A DNA stretch of 64,000 bases. It comes from Streptomyces sp. 6-11-2 (GTDB lineage: Bacteria > Actinomycetota > Actinomycetes > Streptomycetales > Streptomycetaceae). This document shows positions 48,147 through 56,741 of this stretch, in pieces. The DNA lies in NCBI RefSeq assembly GCF_006540305.1, contig NZ_BJOR01000001.1, positions 3,100,001 to 3,164,000 on the forward strand. The letters run 5' to 3'. The notes beneath the pieces were generated by a model. The model had not been told where the DNA came from and made no database searches. It saw nothing but the letters and a program-made list of their open reading frames with translations. Made by a program: the position numbers and the translations under genes. Numbering within the stretch: position 1 is the first letter of the stretch; each line of letters starts with the position of its first letter.

Positions 48147-48897
48147 GTGTCAACGGTACGTGAGCACTGCCGTTGGGGGCAGGCCGTGACGCTGGGTTGG
48201 GGGCCCTTTGTGTTCCGGCCGTGGTCCTGGCTGCGCCGAGTCGCGTCCGGGACATTCGGGACTGCCGAGCCTGACTCACGGCGGGGACGGCGGCGGCCGG
48301 ACGGTCTCTGAACGGGCTGGGCCGGCCGTGGTGCGGCCGTGGCAGAGGGCACGGCCCGTCCGGCCCGTGCCCGACTGACGCGCCGGTCGTACGCCGCCCC
48401 TGCCCCACGGCGCCGCAGCCGTGCCCGTGCTGGCGCCGGAGCGGTGATCCACCGACGCCCGCGCGGCGGGGTCCGGCGGCACGGCCCCTGCCGGACGCGG
48501 CAACCCCACGGCCGTGCGGCGGCAGCGGACGGGCTGCGCCGGCCCTGTGGCCCTGACGGAGGACCGATTGCGAGCGTGCAAGGCCGACGCGGCCGGTCCG
48601 GCCCCATGCCCGACTGACCGTGCCCCGAATGGCGCGCCGGTCGTGCGCCCCCGTCCCACGGCGCCATGCACGGCCTGCCCTTGCGGGCATCGGGGCGGTG
48701 GTCCACCGATGCCCGCGCGGCGGGGCTCGGCGGCACGCCCCCTGCCGGACGCGGGGACGCCACAGCCGCGCGGCGGCAGCCGGGCAGGCTCCTGCGCCGG
48801 TGCCGCGGGCTCCGTGGGTCCGTGAGCGGCAGGGGCGTCGTGGGTGCGGCCGAGGCGGGTTGCGCGGGTCGGACGGGGATGGAGCAGCTGTGGGGGG
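48147..48897. repeat. Gene-free region with an imperfect direct repeat (period about 254 bp)
   Basis: No gene is supported; frames are Arg/Ala/Pro/Gly shadows. A block running from about 48355 to 48530 recurs at about 48592 to 48785. Matched points: CCCGACTGA at 48370 and 48609 (offset 239), GCGCCGGTCG at 48380 and 48634, GCGCGGCGGGG at 48461 and 48715 (offset 254). A 15-bp insertion after CCCGACTGA explains the change in offset. Copies differ by many substitutions. Confidence 0.65.
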
Positions 48898-50514
48898 TCA
48901 GTCGCAGGCGCAGGTGGCCAAGGTCGTGACCGCGTGGTCCAGGGCCGACTGGGCTGCGTCCGGGCCGGTGGTGTTCTCGGCGAGGAAGGCGAAGGCCAGC
49001 AGGTGGCCGTTGCGGGCGACGACCGTGCCCGCGAGGGTGTTGACGCCCGTCAGCGTGCCCGTCTTCGCCCGTACGAGCCCGGCCGCGCCGTCCGCGTAGC
49101 GACTGGTCAGGGTGCCGGTGAAGCCGGCGACCGGGAGGCCGGTGAGGACCGGGCGGAGGCCGGGGTCGGCCGGATCGGCCGCCTTGGCCAGCAGGGCCGT
49201 GAGCAGGTCCGCGGTGAGACGGTCGGCGCGGTTGAGCCCGCTGCCGTCGTGGAAGTCGGCGCCCGTCAAGGGCAGACCGAGTTTCCTCAGCTGGGCGGCG
49301 ATCGCGGCGGCGCCCCCGTCGAAGTCCGCCCGTCCGCCCGTCGCGGCGGCCGTCTGGCGGGCCAGGGCCTCGGCGAGGTCGTTGTCGCTGTTGGTGAGCA
49401 TCCGTTCGACCAGGCTCGACAGCGGGGGCGAGGAGACGGTGGCCAGGGTCTCCGCGCGGCCGGACGCCTTGGCGGGACCGGCGACCGTGGTCCGGATGCC
49501 GTGGCCGGACAGCAGGTCGGCGAAGGCGCGGGCGGCGTCCGCCGCCGGGTCGGCCACGCGCGGGGCCGGGCCGCTGGCCGAGCCGTCGGTGCGGGCCTCG
49601 TCGGTCATCAGGGCGCTGACCGGGGCGAGGTTGTCGTTCACGCCGATGGGGTGCAGCAGGGAACCGGCGTAGAAGGTGGTGTCGTGCGAGAGCGTCACCT
49701 CGGTCACGCCGCGCCTGGTCAGCGCGGTCGCCGTGTCGGCGGCGAGGGTGCGCAGGCTCGCCAGGTTCCCGGCGTCCTTGCGGGCGGTGAGCGTGGGGTC
49801 GCCGCCCCCGATCAGGACGAGTTTCCCGGTGCCGGGCTCCAGGGCAGCGCGGGTGGTGAGCCGGTGGTCGGGGCCGAGGGCGGACAGCGCGGCGACGGCG
49901 GTGGCGATCTTGGTGGTGGAGGCGGGGACGAGCGGGTCGCCGGCGTCCTGGCCGTAGAGCCGCTCGCCGCTGGTGATGTCGACGACGGCCGCGGCGTGGT
50001 GGGTGCCGAGGGCGGAGTCCCCCAGCAGCGGGTCCAGGGCGGCCGCGACGGCCGAGGCGTCCGACGCGGGCCGCACCGGGTCGCCGGAGCCGCCGAGGCC
50101 CACGAGCACCGGCACGGCGCTGGGCGCGGGCTTCGCCCCGCCGTCGGACGCAGACCTGGACGCATCGGATGTACGGGACGGATCCGGCGTATCGGTCCCG
50201 CGGCCGTGATCTGCGCCACCCGTGCGCCCCAGTGCCGCGGCCCGGTCCCGCTCGGCCGTACGCTGGCCGGTGGAGTCCCAGGGCCCGGCGGCGGTCACCA
50301 CACCGGCCGCGAGTGCCAGCCCGGCCGTGGCGGCACCCGCGGTGTACTGCCAGGTCTTCGGCTCAGCGAGCCGCGACCCGACGGTCCCCGTGAGCCGCGC
50401 GACCCGCGGTTTCACGGCCCGCGCGGCCCGTACGAGCCGCAGCCGTGCGGCCCGTGCGAGACGGGTCAGGCGCGGTCTCGCGGCCCGCCAGGCTCTCAGC
50501 TCCGGCACGACCAC
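48898..50514 (-). CDS. dacB: D-alanyl-D-alanine carboxypeptidase/endopeptidase (PBP4, DacB type)
   Basis: This penicillin-binding protein trims or opens peptidoglycan cross-links. The 538-residue protein has a basic N-terminus, one hydrophobic segment (about 58-77), an Asp/Ser/Gly-rich stalk (80-130) and an S13 domain with SxxK at Ser199-Lys202 (ASTTKI), SDN (LTNSDNDLAEAL) and KTG (RAKTGTLTG). All three active-site motifs are intact. Divergent from ppa. GTG start. Confidence 0.94.
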   Translation of the reverse strand: MVVPELRAWRAARPRLTRLARAARLRLVRAARAVKPRVARLTGTVGSRLAEPKTWQYTAGAATAGLALAAGVVTAAGPWDSTGQRTAERDRAAALGRTGGADHGRGTDTPDPSRTSDASRSASDGGAKPAPSAVPVLVGLGGSGDPVRPASDASAVAAALDPLLGDSALGTHHAAAVVDITSGERLYGQDAGDPLVPASTTKIATAVAALSALGPDHRLTTRAALEPGTGKLVLIGGGDPTLTARKDAGNLASLRTLAADTATALTRRGVTEVTLSHDTTFYAGSLLHPIGVNDNLAPVSALMTDEARTDGSASGPAPRVADPAADAARAFADLLSGHGIRTTVAGPAKASGRAETLATVSSPPLSSLVERMLTNSDNDLAEALARQTAAATGGRADFDGGAAAIAAQLRKLGLPLTGADFHDGSGLNRADRLTADLLTALLAKAADPADPGLRPVLTGLPVAGFTGTLTSRYADGAAGLVRAKTGTLTGVNTLAGTVVARNGHLLAFAFLAENTTGPDAAQSALDHAVTTLATCACD

Positions 50515-50593
50515 CAGCCCCTTTCGCGATCACACACCTGCGTGAGGGACACTTAATCACCAGAACTATGTGCTGATCATGGAGGAGCCACCG

Positions 50594-51085
50594 GTGGAGT
50601 TCGACGTCACGATCGAGATCCCGAAGGGTTCGCGGAACAAGTACGAGGTGGACCACGAGACCGGTCGGATCCGCCTGGACCGTCGACTCTTCACCTCGAC
50701 CAGCTACCCGGCCGACTACGGCTTCGTCGAGAACACCCTCGGCGAGGACGGCGACCCGCTGGACGCGCTGGTCATCCTGGACGAGCCGACCTTCCCCGGC
50801 TGCCTCATCAAGTGCCGCGCGATCGGCATGTTCCGGATGACCGACGAGGCCGGCGGCGACGACAAGCTGCTGTGCGTGCCGGCGTCCGACCCGCGGGTGG
50901 AGCACCTCCGGGACATCCACCACGTGTCGGAGTTCGACCGCCTGGAGATCCAGCACTTCTTCGAGGTCTACAAGGACCTGGAGCCCGGCAAGTCCGTCGA
51001 GGGCGCCGACTGGGTGGGCCGCACCGACGCCGAGGCGGAGATCGAGCGTTCCATCAAGCGTTTCCAGGAGCACGGCGGTCACTGA
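50594..51085 (+). CDS. ppa: Inorganic pyrophosphatase (family I)
   Basis: Hydrolyses pyrophosphate and so pulls biosynthetic reactions forward. The 163-residue protein has the [13 protein letters not shown] and signature DGDPLDALV blocks with the metal-binding aspartates. GTG at 50594 has GGAGGAG upstream; eight codons of upstream frame are not needed. Confidence 0.97.
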   Translation: MEFDVTIEIPKGSRNKYEVDHETGRIRLDRRLFTSTSYPADYGFVENTLGEDGDPLDALVILDEPTFPGCLIKCRAIGMFRMTDEAGGDDKLLCVPASDPRVEHLRDIHHVSEFDRLEIQHFFEVYKDLEPGKSVEGADWVGRTDAEAEIERSIKRFQEHGGH

Positions 51086-51102
51086 CCCCCGCGCGTCCCA
51101 CG

Positions 51103-51134
51103 GGCCGCACCATCCCCACGGGGGCGGTGCGGCC
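51103..51134 (+). terminator. ppa terminator
   Basis: GGCCGCACC (51103-51111) pairs with GGTGCGGCC (51126-51134) with an inner CCCC/GGGG pairing, 18 bp after the stop. Confidence 0.82.
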
Positions 51135-51205
51135 GTTCGCGTACCTGTACGTCCGTCTGCGCATACTGAGGCTGACGGAAGGTTTCGTTCAGGGAGCATT
51201 ACTCA

Positions 51206-52945
51206 GTGACGGACGCGGAGGACCGCAAGCCGCAGTCGGACGAGGCGCGGAGTGCGTTCAGGGTTCCCGCCGGGCCCTCGGTGACCCAGGCGACCCAGGT
51301 GATTCCGGTCGTACCGGCGGCCGACGGCGAGTCGTCCACGACATCCGAGTTCGCCGTGCCCGAGGGGCTGACGGCACTCAGGACGGGGACCGAGTCGGAG
51401 ACCACGTCCGAGTTCGCCGTGCCGGACGGGCTCGACGTCACACCGCCGCCGGCCGTGGAGCCGGAGGGGTCCGCCTTCAGCACGCCGCGGACCTACAGCG
51501 CCCGCCAGGCCCCGCCCGCCTTCACCCCGGCGAGCGGCATCCCGGCGGTCAACCTGCCCAAGGACGTGCCCTGGCAGGACCGGATGCGCACCATGCTGCG
51601 CATGTCGGTGGCCGACCGGCCCGCACCCGAACCGGTGCAGAAGGCGGAGGAGGAAGGTCCCGCCGTCCCGCGCGTGCTCGACCTGACCCTGCGTATCGGC
51701 GAGCTGCTGCTCGCGGGCGGTGAGGGCGCCGAGGACGTGGAGGCGGCGATGTTCGCGGTCTGCCGCTCCTACGGCCTGGACCGCTGCGAGCCGACCGTCA
51801 CCTTCACCCTGCTGTCGATCTCCCACCAGCCGTCCCTGGTGGACGACCCCGTGACGGCGTCGAGGACGGTACGCCGCCGGGGCACCGACTACACGCGCCT
51901 GGCGGCCGTCTTCCGGCTCGTCGACGACCTGAGCGATCCGGAGACCCACCTCTCCCTCGAGGAGGCCTACCGGCGGCTGGCGGAGATCCGCCGCAACCGG
52001 CACCCCTACCCCGGCTGGGCGCTGACCGCGGCCGCCGGGCTGCTCGCGGGCACGGCCTCCGTCCTGGTCGGCGGCGACCTGATCGTCTTCGTGGCCGCGG
52101 CGCTCGGCGCGATGCTCGGCGACCGGCTCGCGTGGCTGTGCGCGGGGCGCGGGCTGCCGGAGTTCTACCAGTTCACGGTCGCCGCGATGCCGCCGGCCGC
52201 GCTCGGCGTCGCGCTCACCGTGGCGCACGTCGACGTGAAGGCGTCCGCCGTCATCACCGGTGGACTGTTCGCGCTGCTGCCGGGGCGGGCGCTGGTGGCG
52301 GGCGTGCAGGACGGGCTGACCGGCTTCTACATCACCGCCTCCGCGCGCCTGCTGGAGGTCATGTACTTCTTCGTCGGCATCGTCACAGGCGTCCTGCTGG
52401 TCCTGTACTTCGGTGTGAAGCTGGGCGCCGCGCTCGATCCGGACGCCGCGCTCGCCATGAGCCGGCGGCCGGTGCTCCAGATCGTCGCCGCGATGCTGCT
52501 GTCGCTGACCTTCGCCGTGCTGTTGCAGCAGGAGCGGTCCACCGTGCTGCTGGTGACGCTCAACGGCGGTGTCGCGTGGTCGGTGTACGGCGCCATGCAC
52601 GACGTCGGCAACATCTCCCCGGTGGCCTCCACGGCCGTGGCGGCGGGTCTGGTGGGCCTGTTCGGGCAGTTGCTGTCCCGCTACCGGTTCGCCTCCGCGC
52701 TGCCGTACACGACCGCCGCGATAGGGCCGCTGCTACCGGGTTCGGCGACGTACTTCGGTCTGCTGTCGATCGCGCAGAACCACGTCGACAAGGGACTGGT
52801 CTCGCTGGCCAAGGCGGTGTCGCTCGCCATGGCCATCGCGATCGGGGTGAACCTCGGCTCGGAGATCTCCCGGCTGTTCCTCAAGGTGCCGGGCGCCGCC
52901 TCGGCCGCGGGGCGCCGGGCCGCGAAGCGGACCCGCGGGTTCTGA
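51206..52945 (+). CDS. Threonine/serine exporter family protein (ThrE-like)
   Basis: The 579-residue protein joins the ThrE N-terminal (DUF1212) and C-terminal (DUF3815) domains found in Corynebacterium ThrE, with about ten hydrophobic helices from residue 270 on. A soluble N-terminal extension of about 150 residues contains a near-exact internal repeat, TTSEFAVPEGL and TTSEFAVPDGL. It probably exports small amino acids by proton exchange. GGGAG precedes the GTG. Confidence 0.88.
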   Translation: MTDAEDRKPQSDEARSAFRVPAGPSVTQATQVIPVVPAADGESSTTSEFAVPEGLTALRTGTESETTSEFAVPDGLDVTPPPAVEPEGSAFSTPRTYSARQAPPAFTPASGIPAVNLPKDVPWQDRMRTMLRMSVADRPAPEPVQKAEEEGPAVPRVLDLTLRIGELLLAGGEGAEDVEAAMFAVCRSYGLDRCEPTVTFTLLSISHQPSLVDDPVTASRTVRRRGTDYTRLAAVFRLVDDLSDPETHLSLEEAYRRLAEIRRNRHPYPGWALTAAAGLLAGTASVLVGGDLIVFVAAALGAMLGDRLAWLCAGRGLPEFYQFTVAAMPPAALGVALTVAHVDVKASAVITGGLFALLPGRALVAGVQDGLTGFYITASARLLEVMYFFVGIVTGVLLVLYFGVKLGAALDPDAALAMSRRPVLQIVAAMLLSLTFAVLLQQERSTVLLVTLNGGVAWSVYGAMHDVGNISPVASTAVAAGLVGLFGQLLSRYRFASALPYTTAAIGPLLPGSATYFGLLSIAQNHVDKGLVSLAKAVSLAMAIAIGVNLGSEISRLFLKVPGAASAAGRRAAKRTRGF

Positions 52946-52966
52946 CCCGCGGATCCGACCGGTGCT

Positions 52967-53899
52967 CTACGGGGCGCGGTGGTAGCCGCCGTTGTCCGGG
53001 TACTGCGGGTTCTGGTCGTAGTCGCCCTGCTGCTCGCCGTAGGACTGCTGCGGGTACGGCTGCTGCTGCGGGTACGGCTGCGGGTACTGCTGGCCGTAGC
53101 CGTACTGCTGCTGCTCCTGCGGGGCGTGGTTCTGGTTGCCGTACTGGTGCGGCGGCTCGATGCGGCGCAGGCGGGTCGTGGCGTCGTCCATGACCGGCTG
53201 CTGGAACTGCTGCGCGTGCTGCTGCTGGTACGGGTCGGCGGGCTGCTGGACGGGGGCGGCCGGCTCCTCGGGGGCGTTCTTGGCCTTGGAGCGGGCGCGC
53301 AGGAACTCGATGATGATCGGGACCACCGAGACGAGGACGATCAGGATGAGGATCGCCTCGATGTTGGCCTTGACGAAGCCGATGTTGCCCAGCCAGGAGC
53401 CGAGGAGCGTCACACCGGCGCCCCACAGCACACCGCCGATGATGTTGAAGACCAGGAACGAGCGGTACCGCATGCCGCTGACGCCCGCGATGATCGGCGT
53501 GAACGTGCGCACGATGGGCACGAAGCGGGCCAGGACCAGGGACTTCGGGCCGTACTTCTCGAAGAACTCGTGCGCCTTGGTGACGTTCTCCTGCTTGAAC
53601 AGGCGGGAGTCGGGCCGGTTGAAGAGCGACGGCCCGACCTTCTTGCCGAACATGTAGCCCGCCTGGTCGCCCAGGATCGCGGCGAGGCAGATCAGGCCGA
53701 TGGCACCCCACAGCGGGAAGTCCAGCTGCTTGGACGTGATCAGCAGACCGCAGGTGAACAGCAGCGAGTCACCCGGCAGGAAGAAGCCGATGAGCAGACC
53801 CGACTCGGCGAAGACGATGAGGAGCAGGCCCCAGATGCCGAACGAGTTGAGCAGGTGGTTCGGATCCAGCCAGCTCGGGCCGAGGGCAAGCGTCGTCAC
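52967..53899 (-). CDS. DedA family membrane protein with Gln/Tyr/Pro-rich tail
   Basis: The first 200 residues of this 310-residue protein are a DedA/SNARE-associated domain (GFFLPGDSLLF; FVPIVRTFTPIIAG with the conserved arginine), a family linked to undecaprenyl phosphate or lipid transport and membrane homeostasis. The last 90 or so residues are a low-complexity cytoplasmic tail with QYPQPYPQQQPYPQQSYG-type repeats, unusual for DedA. AGGAG precedes the GTG. Convergent with the exporter gene, 21 bp apart. Confidence 0.9.
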   Translation of the reverse strand: MTTLALGPSWLDPNHLLNSFGIWGLLLIVFAESGLLIGFFLPGDSLLFTCGLLITSKQLDFPLWGAIGLICLAAILGDQAGYMFGKKVGPSLFNRPDSRLFKQENVTKAHEFFEKYGPKSLVLARFVPIVRTFTPIIAGVSGMRYRSFLVFNIIGGVLWGAGVTLLGSWLGNIGFVKANIEAILILIVLVSVVPIIIEFLRARSKAKNAPEEPAAPVQQPADPYQQQHAQQFQQPVMDDATTRLRRIEPPHQYGNQNHAPQEQQQYGYGQQYPQPYPQQQPYPQQSYGEQQGDYDQNPQYPDNGGYHRAP

Positions 53900-54060
53900 G
53901 GTTCCGGACTCCTGAGGGGGATGGGGTGTGCGGCGTCGAGGTGTCGAGGCGGGGCCTCGTGCGGTGCCGCACAAAGCTACCAACGCAAGGTATACGCCCA
54001 AGGTTCCACGGGTGCCCGGGGGATGGCGCTGCGCGGTCCGCTCACGCCAAGCTGTGCGCC

Positions 54061-54426
54061 ATGAACATCGATGAATACGGCGGCGGCCAGGAGCCCCAGC
54101 CGGACGTGCTGGTCGTGACGACGAACGACGTACCCGGCCACCGGGTGGAGAAGGTCATCGGCGAGGTCTTCGGGCTGACGGTCCGCTCCCGGCACCTGGG
54201 CAGCCAGATCGGAGCGGGTCTGAAATCGATGATCGGCGGTGAGCTCAAGGGGCTCACCAAGACACTGGTGCAGACCCGCAACCAGGCCATGGAGCGGCTC
54301 GTCGAGCAGGCACGCGCGCGGGGCGCCAACGCGGTGCTGGCCTTCCGCTTCGACGTGACCGAGGCGGCGGACGTCGGCACGGAGGTGTGCGCCTATGGCA
54401 CGGCCGTGGTCCTGGCCCGGGAGTGA
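54061..54426 (+). CDS. YbjQ/DUF74 family protein
   Basis: A 121-residue protein matching the YbjQ (UPF0145) family: LVVTTNDVPGHRVEKVIGEVFGLTVRSR, then ARGANAVLAFRFDV and a final YGTAVVL. Such proteins form pentamers; the function is unknown. CAAGCT lies 7 nt before the ATG, which may be a weak leaderless -10. Confidence 0.88.
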   Translation: MNIDEYGGGQEPQPDVLVVTTNDVPGHRVEKVIGEVFGLTVRSRHLGSQIGAGLKSMIGGELKGLTKTLVQTRNQAMERLVEQARARGANAVLAFRFDVTEAADVGTEVCAYGTAVVLARE

Positions 54427-54430
54427 CCGG

Positions 54431-54462
54431 CGGGGGCCCGGGTGCGGGGACCCGGGCCCCCG
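54431..54462. terminator. Bidirectional terminator between ybjQ-type gene and tipA
   Basis: A 13-bp perfect stem (54431-54443 with 54450-54462) around a 6-nt loop fills the 41-bp gap between the convergent genes. Confidence 0.9.
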
Positions 54463-54467
54463 GTCTC

Positions 54468-55229
54468 CTACGCGGTGTGGCGCTCGGCGTTGGCGAGGAT
54501 CGCCTCGCGCAGGTAGGCGGCCAGGCCCGGCCGGATCTTCTCGTAGGTCGCGGTGAAGCGCGGGTCGGCGACGTACATCTGCGCCAGGCAGGTGTGCATC
54601 TCGTGCCCGCAGTCGTAATAGCTGCCGGAGATGAACCGGCGGTGTTCCTCGGCCACGTCCATGGCGGCCTCGGAACCGGCCGGCGTGCCCGCGTCGAGCA
54701 GCGCCGCCATGCGCCGGTGGATCGCGTCCTGCTCCTCGGTGAGCCGCTTCCAGTCCTCCTTGGTGTACGAGGCGGTACGGCGCTGGGACTGCCGGTAGGC
54801 CTCGGTGTCGCCCCAGCGCTGCCGGACCTCGTCGGCGTACTGCTCGGGGTCGTGGTCGCCGAAGACCTCGAACCGCTCCTCCGGCGTGAGATCGATGCCC
54901 ATCCTGCGTGCCTCCATGGCCTTCTCCACGGCCGCGGCCATCTTCCTCAGCTTCTCGATCCGGGCGGTCAGCAGCTCGTGCCGTCGGCGCAGGTGCGCGC
55001 CGGGGTCCGCCTCCGGGTCGTCGAGCAGGGCCGCGACCTCCTCGAGCGGGAAGCCGAGCTCCCGGTAGAACAGGATCTGCTGCAACCGGTCGAGATCCGC
55101 GTCGCCGTAGCGCCGGTGGCCCGCGTGGCTGCGCTCGCCCGGGACGAGCAGGCCGATGTCGTCGTAGTGGTGCAGGGTGCGCACCGTCACTCCGGCGAAT
55201 CCGGCGACCTGTCCCACGGAGTAGCTCAC
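54468..55229 (-). CDS. tipA: Thiopeptide-binding MerR regulator TipA (TipAL, with internal TipAS)
   Basis: TipAL activates its own promoter when it binds thiostrepton-like thiopeptides. The 253-residue length equals that known for TipAL. It has a MerR HTH (1-70, SYSVGQVAGFAGVTVRTLHHYDD), a coiled coil (about 76-109) and the antibiotic-trapping domain. Met110 (codon at 54902) has GGAGG 8 nt upstream, so the short form TipAS (144 aa) can be made from the same mRNA. Cys214, the residue known to bond thiostrepton, is kept. The target promoter lies directly upstream. Confidence 0.96.
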   Translation of the reverse strand: MSYSVGQVAGFAGVTVRTLHHYDDIGLLVPGERSHAGHRRYGDADLDRLQQILFYRELGFPLEEVAALLDDPEADPGAHLRRRHELLTARIEKLRKMAAAVEKAMEARRMGIDLTPEERFEVFGDHDPEQYADEVRQRWGDTEAYRQSQRRTASYTKEDWKRLTEEQDAIHRRMAALLDAGTPAGSEAAMDVAEEHRRFISGSYYDCGHEMHTCLAQMYVADPRFTATYEKIRPGLAAYLREAILANAERHTA

Positions 55230-55256
55230 TTCCGCTCCTTTCTCGGTACGCGGTCC

Positions 55257-55287
55257 ACGGTGGCTCCTCACGCCACGTGAGGTGCAA
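55257..55287 (-). promoter_or_regulatory. Autoregulated tipA promoter
   Basis: On the minus strand TTGCAC (55287-55282), a 19-bp spacer and CACCGT (55262-55257). The spacer holds the perfect 7-bp inverted repeat CCTCACG-N3-CGTGAGG (55266-55282). The 19-bp spacing is the hallmark of MerR-activated promoters, and the elements match the known tipA promoter as I recall it. Confidence 0.85.
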
Positions 55288-55325
55288 GCGTGTTTCGCTC
55301 GGACGTTGTGTCGCTTTCGTCTGTT

Positions 55326-55340
55326 TATCGTGAGCCCGTG
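55326..55340 (+). promoter_or_regulatory. Leaderless-type -10 box of the CLC-type gene
   Basis: TATCGT (55326-55331), 6 nt, then the GTG start at 55338; no ribosome-binding site. Confidence 0.5.
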
Positions 55341-56621
55341 GCCCAGGACACCGCACAGCAGGCACCGACCGCCCCGGCGACCCCGGCCCGCGCTCTGCTG
55401 CCGCTGCTCCTGCCCGCACTGGCCGTCGGAGTCGGCTCCAGTCTGCTGTTCCTGCTGGTGAGCGGGCTGGCGGAGCAGTTACAGGGGGTTTTGTGGGAAA
55501 GCCTGCCCGATGCCCTGGGCATCGGGCGCTACTCGGTGGTGTGGACGCTGGTCGTGCTCACCGCGACCGGCGTCCTGGTGGGGCTCGTGGTGTGGAGGGC
55601 GCCGGGGCACGCGGGCCCGGAGCCGGCGACGCTGGGCCTGACGGCCACCGCGGTGGCGCCGGGCGTGCTGCCGGGGCTGCTGGTGGCCGCCATGCTGATG
55701 CTGGCCGGCGGGCCGAGCCTGGGCCCCGAGAACCCCATCATCATGGCGAACGTGGCGCTGGCGTTCGCGCTGGGCCGCCGGCTGCTGCCCCGGCTGCCGG
55801 GCGCGCTGTGGCCGGCGCTGGCGGAGGCGGCGACGATCGGCGCCCTGTTCGGCACCCCGGTGGCCGCCGCGCTCGTCATCTCCGAGGCACTGGCCGGGCG
55901 GCCGATGAAGGGGGCGCTGTGGGACAGCCTCTTCGCGCCGCTGGCCGCCGGGACCGCAGGCGCCATGACCACGGCGCTGGTCTCCCGCCCCACCTTCGAC
56001 CTGGGCCTTCCTCCTCTCGGCCGGCCGCACGGGGGCGACCTCCTGGCCGCGCTGGCGATCGCCTCCGCGGCCGCGCTGCTCGGCCTGCTCGCCGTGTACG
56101 CCTTCCCGTACGTCCACCGCGCCTTCTCCCGGCTCGGGCACCCGATGCTGGCACTTCCCGCCGGTGGGCTCGTACTCGGCCTGCTGGCGGTGCTGGGCGG
56201 CCCCCTCACGCTCTTCAAGGGGCTGTCGGAGGTCGCGGAACTGACCCGCGAGCCCGGCGCCTGGACGGCGGGGCAGTTCGCGACCATGGCCGTGGTGAAG
56301 CTGGCCGCGCTGCTCGTCGCCGCGTCCTGCGGGTTCCGCGGCGGGCGGATCTTCCCGTCCGTGTTCGTCGGCGCCGCGTTCGGGCTGACCGCGCACGCCC
56401 TCGTGCCCGCGGTACCCGAGTCGCTCGGGGTGGCGGCGGGCGTGCTGGGCATGCTCCTGGCCGTCACCCGGCAGGGCTGGGTGAGCCTGTTCACGGCCGC
56501 GGTCCTCGTGTCCTCGCCGACCGTCCTCGCGCTGCTGTGCGCCGCCTCGCTGCCGGCCTGGCTGCTGGTGACCGGCAGGCCGCTGATGCAGCTCGGGAAG
56601 GACGGCAAGGCGGTCCGCTGA
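55338..56621 (+). CDS. CLC-family chloride channel or chloride/proton antiporter
   Basis: The 427-residue membrane protein has about ten hydrophobic helices. GGPSLGPENP near residue 130 corresponds to the GREGP selectivity motif of CLC proteins and keeps the gating glutamate; FRGGRIFPSVFVGAAFG corresponds to the GGIFAP region. The family moves chloride, often in exchange for protons. It ends 120 bp before glutamate decarboxylase, which suggests a shared role in acid resistance. Confidence 0.83.
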   Translation: MAQDTAQQAPTAPATPARALLPLLLPALAVGVGSSLLFLLVSGLAEQLQGVLWESLPDALGIGRYSVVWTLVVLTATGVLVGLVVWRAPGHAGPEPATLGLTATAVAPGVLPGLLVAAMLMLAGGPSLGPENPIIMANVALAFALGRRLLPRLPGALWPALAEAATIGALFGTPVAAALVISEALAGRPMKGALWDSLFAPLAAGTAGAMTTALVSRPTFDLGLPPLGRPHGGDLLAALAIASAAALLGLLAVYAFPYVHRAFSRLGHPMLALPAGGLVLGLLAVLGGPLTLFKGLSEVAELTREPGAWTAGQFATMAVVKLAALLVAASCGFRGGRIFPSVFVGAAFGLTAHALVPAVPESLGVAAGVLGMLLAVTRQGWVSLFTAAVLVSSPTVLALLCAASLPAWLLVTGRPLMQLGKDGKAVR

Positions 56622-56741
56622 CCGGGCCCCGCGCCCCGGTTCCGCGAACCTTCCGTACGACGACTCCTCCGACTCCCTCGGCTCCCCCACCCCCGGCCCC
56701 TCGAACCCATCGATCACGTCGATCCAGTAGGAGACAGCCAC

